From: an uncultured Actinomyces sp.
Lineage (GTDB): Bacteria > Actinomycetota > Actinomycetes > Actinomycetales > Actinomycetaceae
Length of the DNA: 30,599 bases
Reading direction: 5' to 3'
Assembly: GCA_915063485.1 (NCBI GenBank)
Contig: CAJZDJ010000009.1
Coordinates: forward strand, 1-30,599
Position numbers and translations under genes: made by a program. Shown one piece after another: positions 15,320 through 24,119 of the stretch; the first letter of the stretch is position 1; each line of letters begins with the position of its first letter. A model generated the notes under the pieces. The model saw only the letters and a program-made list of their open reading frames with translations. It was not told where the DNA came from and searched no databases.

Positions 15320-16278
15320 TAGCGTGCAAGCCTGTCTGCCATAGCTAAATAAGCCTGTTCCAAGCTGGCCGGCCGACACAAGTAATCCGCCGGTAACCGG
15401 CCAAACAGGCGTTTAAGCTCTGCTTCCAGGGCCGCAGAGCTTTGGGCTTGAGGCCAGTAGATAGTGTGCAGCCACTGGGCGGATAGCGGCCTGCGTTCGT
15501 GTACGACGGCGCTAGGCAGTAACTCGCTTAGCTTCAGGAGGCTGTCTTGGGCTGGGGTCAGGGTGAAAGTAGAGCAGCGGTCAAACCCCGCACAGGCGGC
15601 AATGTCTTGCACCTGGCCGCTAATAACCAGTTTACCGGCGCCGATCAAGCTGATCTGATCGGCGAGCTCTTCTACTTCAGCCATGGAATGAGAAGTAAGT
15701 AGCACAGCTACCCCTTGACGGGCCAGGCGGGAGATAAGATCACGGATTTCCAGTGATATATCCGGGTCCAGGCCGGTGGTGGGTTCATCTAGAAACAAGA
15801 TACGCGGCTCGTGCAGCAGGGCCCGGGCGATGTGTAGACGCTGTTTCATGCCACGCGAGAAACCGCTTACTTTAGCCTCAGCGTACTGGCTTAACTGTAC
15901 GTCTTGCAGTACCTGGGCTACCCGCTGGTGGCGTTTAGCGCTGGGCACGCCCTGAATATCGGCAAAGAAACACAGGTTTTGTTGCGCGCTAGCGCGCGGA
16001 TAGAAACCTAGATCCCCACCCAGTACCAGGCCTAACTTACGCCGGGCACTGGTTGGGTTTTTAACCGCATCCACGCCAGCGATTTTGACGCTACCACTGT
16101 CTGGTTGCAAAAGCGTGGTTAGCATTTTTACGGTAGTGGTTTTACCGGCACCGTTAGGGCCTAGCAGGGCGTGAATCTGGCCGTATTTAATATCCAGGCT
16201 TAATCCGTTAACAGCCACAAACTTGCCTTTGTTGAAGCTGCGTTTAAGCTGGCGAGCTTCCACCGCAATATCCGCCAT
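15319..16278 (-). CDS. ABC transporter ATP-binding protein (DrrA/NodI-like exporter)
   Basis: This is a 319-residue ATPase of an ABC-2 exporter. Walker A is GPNGAGKTT at about 40-48. The signature appears as GFSRGMKQR rather than LSGGQ. Walker B is ILFLDEPTTGLD and the H-loop is LLTSHSM. A roughly 80-residue C-terminal domain follows, as in the drug-export (DrrA) type. The ATG at 16278 has AGGTGAG seven bases upstream. An in-frame GTG four codons earlier lacks a site. It heads the ATPase-permease-permease-rsgA operon and is divergent from the ROK gene, about 260 bases away. No resistance or biosynthetic gene nearby reveals the substrate. Confidence 0.92.
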   Translation of the reverse strand: MADIAVEARQLKRSFNKGKFVAVNGLSLDIKYGQIHALLGPNGAGKTTTVKMLTTLLQPDSGSVKIAGVDAVKNPTSARRKLGLVLGGDLGFYPRASAQQNLCFFADIQGVPSAKRHQRVAQVLQDVQLSQYAEAKVSGFSRGMKQRLHIARALLHEPRILFLDEPTTGLDPDISLEIRDLISRLARQGVAVLLTSHSMAEVEELADQISLIGAGKLVISGQVQDIAACAGFDRCSTFTLTPAQDSLLKLSELLPSAVVHERRPLSAQWLHTIYWPQAQSSAALEAELKRLFGRLPADYLCRPASLEQAYLAMADRLAR

Positions 16279-16498
16279 ATTAAAACTCACCTATATGTTT
16301 AATACCCAACACATCAGAGTGTTTTAAGTCTAACATAAAATTCGCTTCTTTATCGCGATCCACTCTTATGAATCCTCAGTACCCCGCGCCAAAGCCTCAG
16401 CACCCCGCCAGGCAGCCCTCGCTACCGCCAATCCCTGCCCACCAGCACGTACAGGGGCCAGCTAAAAAACTTCCGTGCAGGAAATTTCCCAAAACAGG

Positions 16499-16526
16499 TT
16501 GCAGATCACAAAAAGAGTGTTACTAT
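16499..16526 (+). promoter_or_regulatory. Probable promoter of the ROK/sugar operon
   Basis: TTGCAG (16499-16504) and TACTAT (16521-16526) are separated by 16 bases and match sigma-70-type elements well. Transcription would begin near 16533. This would exclude the first part of the open frame that begins at 16368 and supports the ATG at 16542, with GGAG just before it. The rest of 16279-16498 holds the divergent ABC promoter region, with no gene seen. Confidence 0.55.
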
Positions 16527-16541
16527 TTCGGCACTGGAGTT

Positions 16542-17771
16542 ATGAAAGCTCCTTTCAAAACCTTCGGCGATGACGCCCAGCCACCGCCTTCCATCAGTGA
16601 AGATTGGACGGACATGAGCACCGCTCACCCGGGTCTAGCTAGCGCTATAGACTCCAACGCTAACTTGCCAGTAGTTTGCCCCATCTCCCTCACGGCGCGC
16701 CAAGCCCGCATCGCGGCCACCGCCGTCGACCAAATGCGCTTTAACGGCACCACCACCATCCAAAAAGTCGCCACCTTAACCGGAACCAGCCACACTACCG
16801 CCGGCATCCTACTTAAACAGCTAGCCAACTTTGGGCTAGTACACACTGACTCGGTAGCCAAATCCCAAGGCGGCCGCCCTGCCCGCAACCTGGCCATCAG
16901 CCCCAAAGCTGGCCTAGTAATAGGCATTGACCTGCGCAGTAATGACCTAATCATTGCCGCTATGACACTGGCCGGCAACGTAATCACCTGCCAACGCGCC
17001 CCCATCACCCGCAGCGACGCCAACCAGCGCTTAGAGCAGCTGTGCTCAATAATTGAAGATTTCACCCGGCCACTAATTAAAAGCTACGGCCCGCTTTGCG
17101 CCATCGGCATGTCCACCACCGGCATTATCACCCCCACCGGCCGCGTAGACCGCTCAGATCAGGTGCCGGTTTTCGACAACTTCCCCCTCGGCCACCACCT
17201 GCGTATGCGTTTTGGGGTTAATGTGCGCATCGAAAACGATATTAACTGCGCCGCCTTGGGAGAATTTGCCACCCGCACCCAAAACGGCACCCTAGAGTCA
17301 AATGATGACCTGCTGTTCGTTGACCTAGTTGAAGGCTTAAACACCGGGCTGATCATGAACGGTCAGCTCCACCGTGGGCGCACCTACAACGCCGGCGAAA
17401 TCATGGACGCGCTGCCCGGGCGCGGACAAAGCGATAAGCCAACGCGCAAGCAAATGCTAACCGACATAGTAGGCCCCCTGGCCCTAGTGGTAGACCCCAG
17501 CACCGTGGTGGTTTCACTGCCAATTAACAGCAGCTTTTCAGCCCAGCAGCTACGTCAAGAACTTTCACGCACCCTGCCCCAGGGGGCCCCGGCCCTAAAT
17601 GTAGAAGCCAGCCTACACGGGCCCTGCGCCCCCACCGTGGGGGCACTGGCACTGGCACTTGAACAAGCAGATAAACGAATTTTGGCAGCACACACCACCA
17701 CCTACGCCCCTACCTCCTGCGCGCAGCTAGTGCCCGCCTGCCAAATCCCTAACCCCAAAGAGAGGTCATAA
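16542..17771 (+). CDS. ROK-family transcriptional regulator, degenerate sugar-kinase domain
   Basis: This is a likely repressor of the operon it heads. After about 45 residues of linker, a winged helix-turn-helix (ATAVDQMRFNGTTTIQKVATL through GGRPARNLAIS) is followed by a ROK domain. The domain retains GIDLRSND, MSTTGIITPTGRV, ENDINCAALGEF and AGEI. It lacks the ATP-binding GGT after GID, and it lacks the CxCGxxGCxE zinc motif together with the helical region that normally follows AGE. It is therefore unlikely to be a kinase and may bind ligand differently from NagC/Mlc. From the ATG at 16542 it has 409 residues. A Pro-rich 58-codon upstream extension is probably untranslated because the promoter lies inside it. 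Its stop overlaps the next start (TAATG). Confidence 0.85.
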   Translation: MKAPFKTFGDDAQPPPSISEDWTDMSTAHPGLASAIDSNANLPVVCPISLTARQARIAATAVDQMRFNGTTTIQKVATLTGTSHTTAGILLKQLANFGLVHTDSVAKSQGGRPARNLAISPKAGLVIGIDLRSNDLIIAAMTLAGNVITCQRAPITRSDANQRLEQLCSIIEDFTRPLIKSYGPLCAIGMSTTGIITPTGRVDRSDQVPVFDNFPLGHHLRMRFGVNVRIENDINCAALGEFATRTQNGTLESNDDLLFVDLVEGLNTGLIMNGQLHRGRTYNAGEIMDALPGRGQSDKPTRKQMLTDIVGPLALVVDPSTVVVSLPINSSFSAQQLRQELSRTLPQGAPALNVEASLHGPCAPTVGALALALEQADKRILAAHTTTYAPTSCAQLVPACQIPNPKERS

Positions 17772-18964
17772 TGAACACTTCAACCCTGCGGGTAGGCGTA
17801 GTTGGCGTGGGGGCACGCTCCCACTTAGCTCTAAACGCCGAAAAAGGGCCACTCAGCGCTAAGATCGTGGCCGCCTGCGAACCCAGCCCTCTGGCGCGGA
17901 CGCGGGTAAGCCAGCGTCTAGAGCGCGACCCAGACTCCCTAGTACTAACCGACAACCTGGGTGATTTCATTGCCGCTGACCTAGACATTGCCTTTGTCAC
18001 CAGCCCTGATGACACCCACGCTGATATCACCTGCCAGCTACTCGAAGCCGGCGTGGCCGTGTACCTGGAAAAGCCGCTAGCCATCACTATGGAAGGCGCC
18101 ACCCGAGTGCTGCGCACCGCCTATGAGACGGGCACAAAACTCTATGTGGGTCACAATATGCGCCATATGAATGTGGTTCGCGAAATGCGCGACATTATTC
18201 GCTCTGGCCGCATCGGTGAAGTAAAAACTATTTGGTGCCGCCACTTTGTGGGCACGGGTGGAGATTTCTATTTTAAAGACTGGCATGCCACACGCGAGCA
18301 CGGCACCGGTTTGCTACTGCAAAAAGCTGCCCATGATATTGATGTAATGCATTGGCTGGCTAATTCCCACACTAATGATGTGGTGGCTATGGGTGATTTA
18401 ATGGTTTATAACCAGGTCACTGATCGCGCCGATAATTCTCACCTGCTTATGGGTGACTGGTTTGATAACAGCAATTGGCCGCCGCTATCACAAAAGGGTC
18501 TAAACCCGGTTATTGATGTGGAAGATGTTTCCATGATGCTTATGCGCATGGAGTCCGGGGTGCTGGCCTCTTACGAGCAGTGCCACTTCTCCCCCGATTA
18601 TTGGCGTAATTACACGGTAATCGGCACCGAGGGGCGCATTGAAAACTTCGGTGACGGCGAGGGCGGTCACATTAAGATTTGGGATAAGCGCGTGCCTACC
18701 TATTTTGATCTCGACGGCGCCGAGCAGGTCCCGATTTTGGGTGACGCCGGCGGTCACAGTGACGCCGATCAGCTTACCGTAAATGAATTCATTAACTTTG
18801 TGGTTAACGGTAGCCGAACCGATACCTCCCCACTGGGAGCCTGGTATGCGGTGGCCGCCGGAATCTTAGCCACGGAGTCTTTACGCAACGGTTCAACTCC
18901 GCGCCGCGTACCCCAGCTTGAGAGCGTATTAATTAAATACTTTAACGACAATCAAGTCGGTTAA
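17771..18964 (+). CDS. Gfo/Idh/MocA family NAD(P)-dependent oxidoreductase
   Basis: This is a cytoplasmic 397-residue dehydrogenase acting on a sugar or sugar-alcohol derivative. The N-terminal Rossmann fold begins RVGVVGVGARSHLAL. The family marker EKPLA is at about residues 100-104, and the following C-terminal domain includes HNMRHM and the catalytic-type KAAHDIDVMHWL (about 175-205). It may oxidise, epimerise or otherwise process the imported sugar, but the substrate is not readable. The start codon overlaps the ROK stop by one base, with AGAGGT upstream, so the two are translationally coupled. It precedes the binding-protein gene by about 60 bases. Confidence 0.88.
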   Translation: MNTSTLRVGVVGVGARSHLALNAEKGPLSAKIVAACEPSPLARTRVSQRLERDPDSLVLTDNLGDFIAADLDIAFVTSPDDTHADITCQLLEAGVAVYLEKPLAITMEGATRVLRTAYETGTKLYVGHNMRHMNVVREMRDIIRSGRIGEVKTIWCRHFVGTGGDFYFKDWHATREHGTGLLLQKAAHDIDVMHWLANSHTNDVVAMGDLMVYNQVTDRADNSHLLMGDWFDNSNWPPLSQKGLNPVIDVEDVSMMLMRMESGVLASYEQCHFSPDYWRNYTVIGTEGRIENFGDGEGGHIKIWDKRVPTYFDLDGAEQVPILGDAGGHSDADQLTVNEFINFVVNGSRTDTSPLGAWYAVAAGILATESLRNGSTPRRVPQLESVLIKYFNDNQVG

Positions 18965-19026
18965 AGACTTCATTTACGCTGCCGCGTGCAGCAATTAACC
19001 ACCACAATCGGGTAAAGGAGCCCACA

Positions 19027-20301
19027 ATGTTTACTCGCCGATCATTTCTAAGTGCCGCTGGTGCTTTAGCGGTTGCGGCCACTTTAGCGGCCTGCGGTAG
19101 CGACGACGCCGGTGACGGCGGCGCCCTAAGCAAGGACACCAAGGCCGAGCTGACCCTAGCTTACTGGGACAAGAACCAGACCCCCACGATCCAGGCTGGG
19201 GTTAAGGCCTTCAACGAAAAGTACCCCAACATTAAGGTGACCCTATCCTTGACCGCTTTCAAGGACTACTTCACCAAGCTGCGCACCCAGGCTGAAGGCG
19301 ACAAGCTGCCTGACGTGTTCTGGATGAACGGCCCCAACGCCAAGCTCTACGCCACCAACAACAAGCTGGCTGCCCTTGACGACCTTAAGGATGTGGACTG
19401 GTCTAAGTACCCCCGTGCCCTGGCCGACATCTACTCGGTTAAGTCAAAGCACTACGGTATCCCCAAGGACTACGACACCATTGCCGTGTGGGTTAACAAG
19501 AAGCTGTTTGCCGCAGCCGGCGTGGAACTACCTAAGGCAGATTGGACCTGGGAGGACTTCCACAAGGCCGCTAAGGCCATTAGCGACTCAGGTAAGGCCT
19601 ACGGCGTCGTCGGCGACGTAATTGGCGGCGGGCAGGAAACCTACTACAACACCATTGCCCAGGCCGGCGGCTACGTAATCAAGGACGGCAAATCTGGTTA
19701 CGCCCAGCCTGAAGCTATTAAGGGCCTAGAGATTTGGGCTGAGCTGATCAAGGACGGCTCTATGCCCAAGATTCAGGTTATGACTGACACTAAGCCTGAA
19801 GACCTATTCAAGAATGACAAGGCCGCCATGTACTGGGCTGGTTCCTGGCAGGCCAACGTGTTCAAGACCGAGTACAAGGACACCGCTAACTTGCAGGTGG
19901 TGGCGCTACCTAAAGACAAGCAGCAGGCCAGCGTAATTCACGGCCTAGCTTATGTGGCCTCTGCTGGCTCCAAGCACCTGGCCGCCGCTAAGGCCCTGGT
20001 GGCAGTGATGGCTTCGAAGGAAGTCCAGGAAATTGAGGCCACTAACGGCACCGCTATCCCCGCCTACGAGGGCGCCGCTGAGAAGTGGACCAAGCTGGTT
20101 GATGGTTGGGACCTCAAGGTTTACACCGACGCCGCCGAAAAGTACGCAGTAGCCTACCCGGTCTCGATTAACACCGCCGCTTGGAACAAGAAGGAAGTGG
20201 AGATTCTGGTGCCCGCCTTTGAGGGCAAGACTCCGGTTGCACAGGCCGCTAAGCAGCTGGCCAGCGAAATGGATGCGTTGCTAGCCAAGGAAAAGCAGTA
20301 A
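19027..20301 (+). CDS. Carbohydrate ABC transporter substrate-binding lipoprotein
   Basis: The N-terminus is MFTRRSFLSAAGALAVAATL followed by AACGSDD: a twin-arginine motif, a hydrophobic core and a LAAC lipobox, so it is probably exported folded by Tat and lipid-anchored at Cys 22. The mature part has the family-1 extracellular solute-binding look (LTLAYWDKNQTPTIQAGVKAF, LPDVFWMNGPN, YGIPKDYD, AAMYWAGSWQ). It is 424 residues long. Codon use is strongly biased (AAG, CTG, GCC), consistent with high expression. AAAGGAG precedes the ATG at normal distance. It delivers the sugar to the two permeases encoded downstream. Confidence 0.94.
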   Translation: MFTRRSFLSAAGALAVAATLAACGSDDAGDGGALSKDTKAELTLAYWDKNQTPTIQAGVKAFNEKYPNIKVTLSLTAFKDYFTKLRTQAEGDKLPDVFWMNGPNAKLYATNNKLAALDDLKDVDWSKYPRALADIYSVKSKHYGIPKDYDTIAVWVNKKLFAAAGVELPKADWTWEDFHKAAKAISDSGKAYGVVGDVIGGGQETYYNTIAQAGGYVIKDGKSGYAQPEAIKGLEIWAELIKDGSMPKIQVMTDTKPEDLFKNDKAAMYWAGSWQANVFKTEYKDTANLQVVALPKDKQQASVIHGLAYVASAGSKHLAAAKALVAVMASKEVQEIEATNGTAIPAYEGAAEKWTKLVDGWDLKVYTDAAEKYAVAYPVSINTAAWNKKEVEILVPAFEGKTPVAQAAKQLASEMDALLAKEKQ

Positions 20302-20321
20302 ATCTGCTAGCTAGTAATAAT

Positions 20322-20403
20322 TGGTGGGTGGTATTTAGCGCCACCCTTAGTGAAAGCTAGATTCACTAAGGCCCGCCCTCCCCTAGTTAAATACCACCCA
20401 CCA
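20322..20403 (+). other. Large double hairpin between binding-protein and permease genes
   Basis: Two nested perfect inverted repeats occur here. Outer arms of 16 bases lie at 20322-20337 and 20388-20403. Inner arms CCTTAGTGAA / TTCACTAAGG lie at 20345-20354 and 20362-20371. There is no T-run, so it is probably a partial terminator or a 3'-end RNA stabiliser. Such elements are known to keep binding-protein mRNA in excess over permease mRNA. Confidence 0.8.
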
Positions 20404-20443
20404 CCTAATTACTTACTAACGCATTAGTTACCGGTGAGTGAAT

Positions 20444-21367
20444 ATGAAAACTGCTAAAGCACCTAACGCCAAGGTGGCTAGGCCGGTTAAAGGTAAAGGT
20501 GGAATCTGGCCCTGGCTGTTTATAGCCCCACTACTTAGCGGTGTAGCTATCTTCTACTACTACCCCATTATCAAAAACTTCTACCTATCTTTTACTAGGT
20601 CTGATGCTTTTGGGGGCTCGGCTAAATGGGTTGGTTTAGAAAACTACACGGACCTGTTTAACCGCCCTGATTTAGCCTCAGCCACTATTAACACAATTAT
20701 CTACACATTGGCAGTGGTGGCCTCGATTATCATCTCTGTACTGATCGCAGCCTTAATTGAACTTCCGGGCCTGCGCGGGGTGCGGTTTTATCGCACCGTG
20801 TTCTTTATGCCTTATCTGGCCATGCCAATCGCGGTCAGCCAGGTTTGGAAGATCATTTTCAACGGTAACTTTGGCCTATTTAACCAGATGCTTAAAGGCC
20901 TGGGGGTAAGTAACCCACCCTACTGGCTATCCACCCCTGGCTTTGCTTTGGCTGTGGTTATCTTTTACGGCATCTGGTCTTCTATTGGCTTTAACGTGAT
21001 TATTCTTAGCGCGGGCTTAAAGTCGATCCCGCATGAGCTCTATGAGGCTGCTGCCATTGACGGCGCCGGGCGGGTAAAGCAGTTTACGGCTATCACTATT
21101 CCGCTACTGACTCCCTCGATTTTCCTATTAGCCATTGTCACCACTATTGGTGGCCTGCAATTATTTGATTCTCTATTTGCCATTGTGGGCAAGGCTAACC
21201 CGGCTATGAAGGATACCCGTTCACTGGTGTATCTGTTCTACAACACCGCATTTGAGAATAACGATAAGGGCGGCGCCGCTGCGATTGCAGTAATTATTCT
21301 AGTTATGGTGGCCCTGGTAACCCTGTTCCAGTTCGTTATGCAAAAGAAATGGGTGCGTTATGTCTAA
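20444..21367 (+). CDS. Sugar ABC transporter permease (MalF/UgpA type)
   Basis: This is a 307-residue inner-membrane protein with six predicted membrane segments, starting after a short basic N-terminus (KAPNAKVARPVKGKGG). The EAA loop is visible as ELYEAAAIDGAGRVKQFTAITIPLL. FIAPLLSGVAIFYYYPIIKNFYLSF is the usual first helix of the family. The ATG at 20444 has GGTGAG five bases ahead. A GTG two codons earlier is less well placed. The stop overlaps the next permease by eight bases. It pairs with the second permease to form the channel. Confidence 0.93.
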   Translation: MKTAKAPNAKVARPVKGKGGIWPWLFIAPLLSGVAIFYYYPIIKNFYLSFTRSDAFGGSAKWVGLENYTDLFNRPDLASATINTIIYTLAVVASIIISVLIAALIELPGLRGVRFYRTVFFMPYLAMPIAVSQVWKIIFNGNFGLFNQMLKGLGVSNPPYWLSTPGFALAVVIFYGIWSSIGFNVIILSAGLKSIPHELYEAAAIDGAGRVKQFTAITIPLLTPSIFLLAIVTTIGGLQLFDSLFAIVGKANPAMKDTRSLVYLFYNTAFENNDKGGAAAIAVIILVMVALVTLFQFVMQKKWVRYV

Positions 21368-22217
21368 GCCTCAACGCACGCCTTTAAAGCGTGTGCTACG
21401 TACACAGTTGCATTTAGCTCCAGCCCATGTGCTACTGCTGTTTTTTGGGCTGTTTATGGTATTTCCGTTTGTGTGGCAGATCATTATGTCGCTGTCTACA
21501 AATGCGGAAGTGCGTTCGGTGCCGCCGACTTTTTGGCCTGAGGTTTTGCAGTGGCATAACTATTCTGACGTGTTTACCAAGCTGCCTTTTATGCAAAACT
21601 TTTGGATTTCGGTGCTGATCACGGTGATTCGCACGCTGGCGCAGCTGCTGTTTTGCTCCATGGCTGGCTATGCTTTTGCGCGGATGCAGTTTAGTGGCCG
21701 AGGTATTCTGTTTGGCGCGGTGCTACTGATTTTGATGGTTCCCAGCCAGGTTTACCTGATCCCCCAGTACCAGATTGTGCAGGGGCTTGGGCTACTAGAG
21801 ACTCCCTGGGGGATTGTGCTGCCGGGTTTGTTTAGTGCCTTTGGAACTTTTTTGATGCGCCAAACTTTCCTAAGTTTGCCGCGTGAAATGGAGGAGGCCG
21901 CGCGCTTAGATGGCTGCTCGCAGTGGCAGATTTTTACTAAGGTGATGCTGCCACTGGCGGCGCCAGGCTTGTCTGCGGTGGCGATTACTACGGTGCTGTG
22001 GTCTTGGAATGATTTGTTGTGGCCACTAATTGTGACTACGCGCGAAGACAAAATGCCACTAAGCGTTGGTATTGCCACCTTAGCTGGCGAGCACTCCAGT
22101 GATTACAGCATGATGATGTCTGCGTCTATCATGTCTATGGCGCCGATCTTCATCTTGTTCTTCTCCATGCAGCGCCGGGTTATTAGCGGCCTGGCTAGCT
22201 CTGGTTTGAAGGGCTAG
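21360..22217 (+). CDS. Sugar ABC transporter permease (MalG/UgpE type)
   Basis: This 285-residue membrane protein has six hydrophobic segments and the EAA loop EMEEAARLDGCSQWQIFTKVMLPL. It overlaps the first permease by eight bases, so the two are co-translated. No ATPase or glycosidase gene follows, so a shared MsmK/UgpC-type ATPase encoded elsewhere is required for function. A 19-base tandem duplication covers its stop codon. Substrate not readable. Confidence 0.93.
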   Translation: MSKPQRTPLKRVLRTQLHLAPAHVLLLFFGLFMVFPFVWQIIMSLSTNAEVRSVPPTFWPEVLQWHNYSDVFTKLPFMQNFWISVLITVIRTLAQLLFCSMAGYAFARMQFSGRGILFGAVLLILMVPSQVYLIPQYQIVQGLGLLETPWGIVLPGLFSAFGTFLMRQTFLSLPREMEEAARLDGCSQWQIFTKVMLPLAAPGLSAVAITTVLWSWNDLLWPLIVTTREDKMPLSVGIATLAGEHSSDYSMMMSASIMSMAPIFILFFSMQRRVISGLASSGLKG

Positions 22218-22230
22218 CTCTGGTTTGAAG
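22193..22230 (+). repeat. 19-bp tandem duplication over the permease stop codon
   Basis: GGCTAGCTCTGGTTTGAAG occurs at 22193-22211 and again at 22212-22230. The first copy encodes the C-terminus, and the second duplicates it beyond the TAG. It is a recent slippage duplication with no effect on the protein. Confidence 0.8.
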
Positions 22231-22261
22231 GGCTAGGCCGGCTTTTTAGGCTATTTTTAGG

Positions 22262-22298
22262 GGCGACGTCGAAGCGCAGCGCGCGTTTGGGCGTCGCC
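22262..22298. terminator. Possible bidirectional terminator between permease and chorismate mutase
   Basis: GGCGACG (22262-22268) pairs with CGTCGCC (22292-22298) around a GC-rich 23-base loop between the convergent genes. Upstream on the plus strand there are CTTTTTAGG and CTATTTTTAG tracts, but they precede the stem. The U-run is thus poor, and the call rests mainly on position between convergent genes. Confidence 0.35.
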
Positions 22299-22672
22299 TA
22301 GGCGCCTTCTTTAATGGCCTCGTGGTGGCGGATAACTTCACTAACAATGAAGTTAAAGAACTTCTGGGCAAACACCGGATCTAGACCCGAGTCCCGCGCT
22401 AGCGCCTCTAGACGGGCAATTTGTTGGGCTTCGCGCTGGTGGTCAGCAGCTGGCAAGTCTAGATCGCGTTTAAGTTCACCAACCTGACGAGTGCACTTAA
22501 AACGCTCCGCCAATACATGCACCAGCACCGCATCGAGGTTATCGATAGTGGCGCGCAGCGCCACTAACTGAGGTGGCGTGGGTGCAGGTTGGGCTAAAGT
22601 AGCTTCACTAGAGCTAACCGAATTCAAGCTAGCGTCTTCATGCTGGTGAGCAGGGCTCATAAGTTCAGGCAC
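22298..22672 (-). CDS. Chorismate mutase, AroQ type
   Basis: It converts chorismate to prephenate for Phe and Tyr synthesis. It is a 124-residue single-domain AroQ helix bundle. The hallmark [21 protein letters not shown] has the Arg and the R..VGELK region characteristic of the active site, and a C-terminal [17 protein letters not shown] helix follows. The first 35 residues are low-complexity. The GTG at 22672 overlaps the clpX stop by eight bases. An ATG at 22660 is an alternative, and neither has a strong ribosome-binding site. It is coupled to clpX at its 5' end. Confidence 0.85.
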   Translation of the reverse strand: MPELMSPAHQHEDASLNSVSSSEATLAQPAPTPPQLVALRATIDNLDAVLVHVLAERFKCTRQVGELKRDLDLPAADHQREAQQIARLEALARDSGLDPVFAQKFFNFIVSEVIRHHEAIKEGA

Positions 22673-23969
22673 TCTTCGAGCGAGCCTTTTTGGGGCTCTT
22701 AAGCGTGCTGGTTAGCGCCCCCGAGCCGGCGTCGTAAGTGGGCTTAGCTAGCCCGCGCACCACGTCAGCATTAATGTGTACGCGCCCAATCTCCGGGTGT
22801 GAGGGCACCTCAAACATGACGTCTCCCAGCACCTCTTCAACAATGGCGGACAGGCCACGAGCACCGGTTTCACGCTCCAGGGCCAGCTTAGCGATCTCAG
22901 CTACCGCGTCGTCGCTAATTTCTAGCTCTACCCCATCCAAGCTCAGCAGGTACTTATACTGGCTGATCAGTGAGTTCTTAGGCTCAGTCATGACCCGCAC
23001 CAGATCTTCTTGACCCAAAGCCTGCACGGTGGCAATCACCGGCAGACGGCCAATGAACTCTGGGATTAGCCCGAATTTACGCAGGTCTTCAGGACGCACG
23101 CGCATATCGAAAGCGGCGTCGTCGCGCTCAGAGCCAACCAGCGAAGAACCGAAACCAACCACCTGAGCACCGGTTTCTTTACGCTGGCGAGCCCGCAAAA
23201 TCTCCTCAATACCGGCAAAAGACCCAGCCGCAATAAACAGGATGTTGGAGGTGTCAATCTCCATGAACTCCTGGTGGGGGTGTTTGCGACCGCCTGAGGG
23301 CGGCACTGAAGCCACTGTGCCCTCAATGATCTTTAGCAGTGCCTGTTGCACGCCTTCACCCGAAACATCGCGCGTAATTGAGGGGTTCTCGTTTTTGCGC
23401 CCGATCTTGTCGATCTCGTCAATGTAAATAATTCCGTGTTCAGCGCGTTTAATGTCACCATCAGCGGCTTGAATCAGCTTAAGCAGGATGTTTTCTACAT
23501 CCTCACCCACATATCCAGCTTCAGTTAAGGCTGTGGCATCTACCAGAGCGAAGGGCACATCCAGCAGCTTAGCCAGGGTGCGGGCCAGGTGGGTTTTCCC
23601 GGTACCGGTGGGGCCCAGCAGCAAAATATTTGATTTATTTAGCTGCACCGCTTCTTGTTCAGTTAGTGAAGTTTCACGAACCTTTACACGTTTATAGTGG
23701 TTGTAAACAGCTACCGACAATGCGCGTTTAGCGGCATCTTGGCCAATAACGTGCTGGCATAAAAAGTCGTAAATCTCTTTAGGCTTAGGAAGTTCAAAGC
23801 TGAATTCGCTTGCGTCAGCGTTGATCTCTTCTTCAATGATCTCAACACATAGCTCGATACACTCATCGCAGATGTATACGCCAGGACCAGCGATTAACTT
23901 CTTGACCTGCTTCTGACTCTTCCCACAGAATGAACACTTGAGAAGATCTACACTCTCAGCGCGAGCCAC
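22665..23969 (-). CDS. clpX: ATP-dependent Clp protease ATP-binding subunit ClpX
   Basis: ClpX is the AAA+ unfoldase that feeds substrates to ClpP. It is 434 residues long. The N-terminal C4 zinc finger is C12, C15, C34 and C37 (CSFCGK and CDECIELC). Walker A is GPTGTGKTH at 119-127, Walker B is the [12 protein letters not shown] stretch, and the sensor and pore loops (GYVGEDVE) are intact. The GTG start has AAAGGAG seven bases upstream. It lies downstream of clpP1-clpP2 but is separated from them by a strong terminator, so it has its own promoter in the 150-base gap. The adjacent chorismate mutase is co-transcribed. Confidence 0.97.
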   Translation of the reverse strand: MARAESVDLLKCSFCGKSQKQVKKLIAGPGVYICDECIELCVEIIEEEINADASEFSFELPKPKEIYDFLCQHVIGQDAAKRALSVAVYNHYKRVKVRETSLTEQEAVQLNKSNILLLGPTGTGKTHLARTLAKLLDVPFALVDATALTEAGYVGEDVENILLKLIQAADGDIKRAEHGIIYIDEIDKIGRKNENPSITRDVSGEGVQQALLKIIEGTVASVPPSGGRKHPHQEFMEIDTSNILFIAAGSFAGIEEILRARQRKETGAQVVGFGSSLVGSERDDAAFDMRVRPEDLRKFGLIPEFIGRLPVIATVQALGQEDLVRVMTEPKNSLISQYKYLLSLDGVELEISDDAVAEIAKLALERETGARGLSAIVEEVLGDVMFEVPSHPEIGRVHINADVVRGLAKPTYDAGSGALTSTLKSPKKARSKSA

Positions 23970-24032
23970 AGACGCACTCCTTTATGTCGAGCGACGCTTT
24001 TCTACGAGATAACTCTACGGTGTATTCAGATA

Positions 24033-24088
24033 AAAATCAGCTAAACGGGAGCGTGTCGCACCGCTCCCGTTTAAAAATTGCTGATTTT
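24033..24088 (-). terminator. Terminator of the clpP1-clpP2 transcript
   Basis: On the minus strand, AAAATCAGC at 24088-24080 and TAAACGGGAGCG at 24073-24062 pair with CGCTCCCGTTTA (24053-24042) and GCTGATTTT (24041-24033). Only a 6-base bulge interrupts the stem. The end is a TTTTTA run. It is the strongest terminator in the window and lies 31 bases after the clpP2 stop. Confidence 0.9.
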
Positions 24089-24119
24089 CAGGGCAATTTA
24101 AAGTGTTTTGGCCCTAAAG

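Noticed and set aside
16368..16541. 58-residue Pro-rich N-terminal extension of the ROK protein
   Set aside because: A good TTGCAG/TACTAT promoter lies within it, and the composition does not match ROK proteins. The ATG at 16542 fits better.
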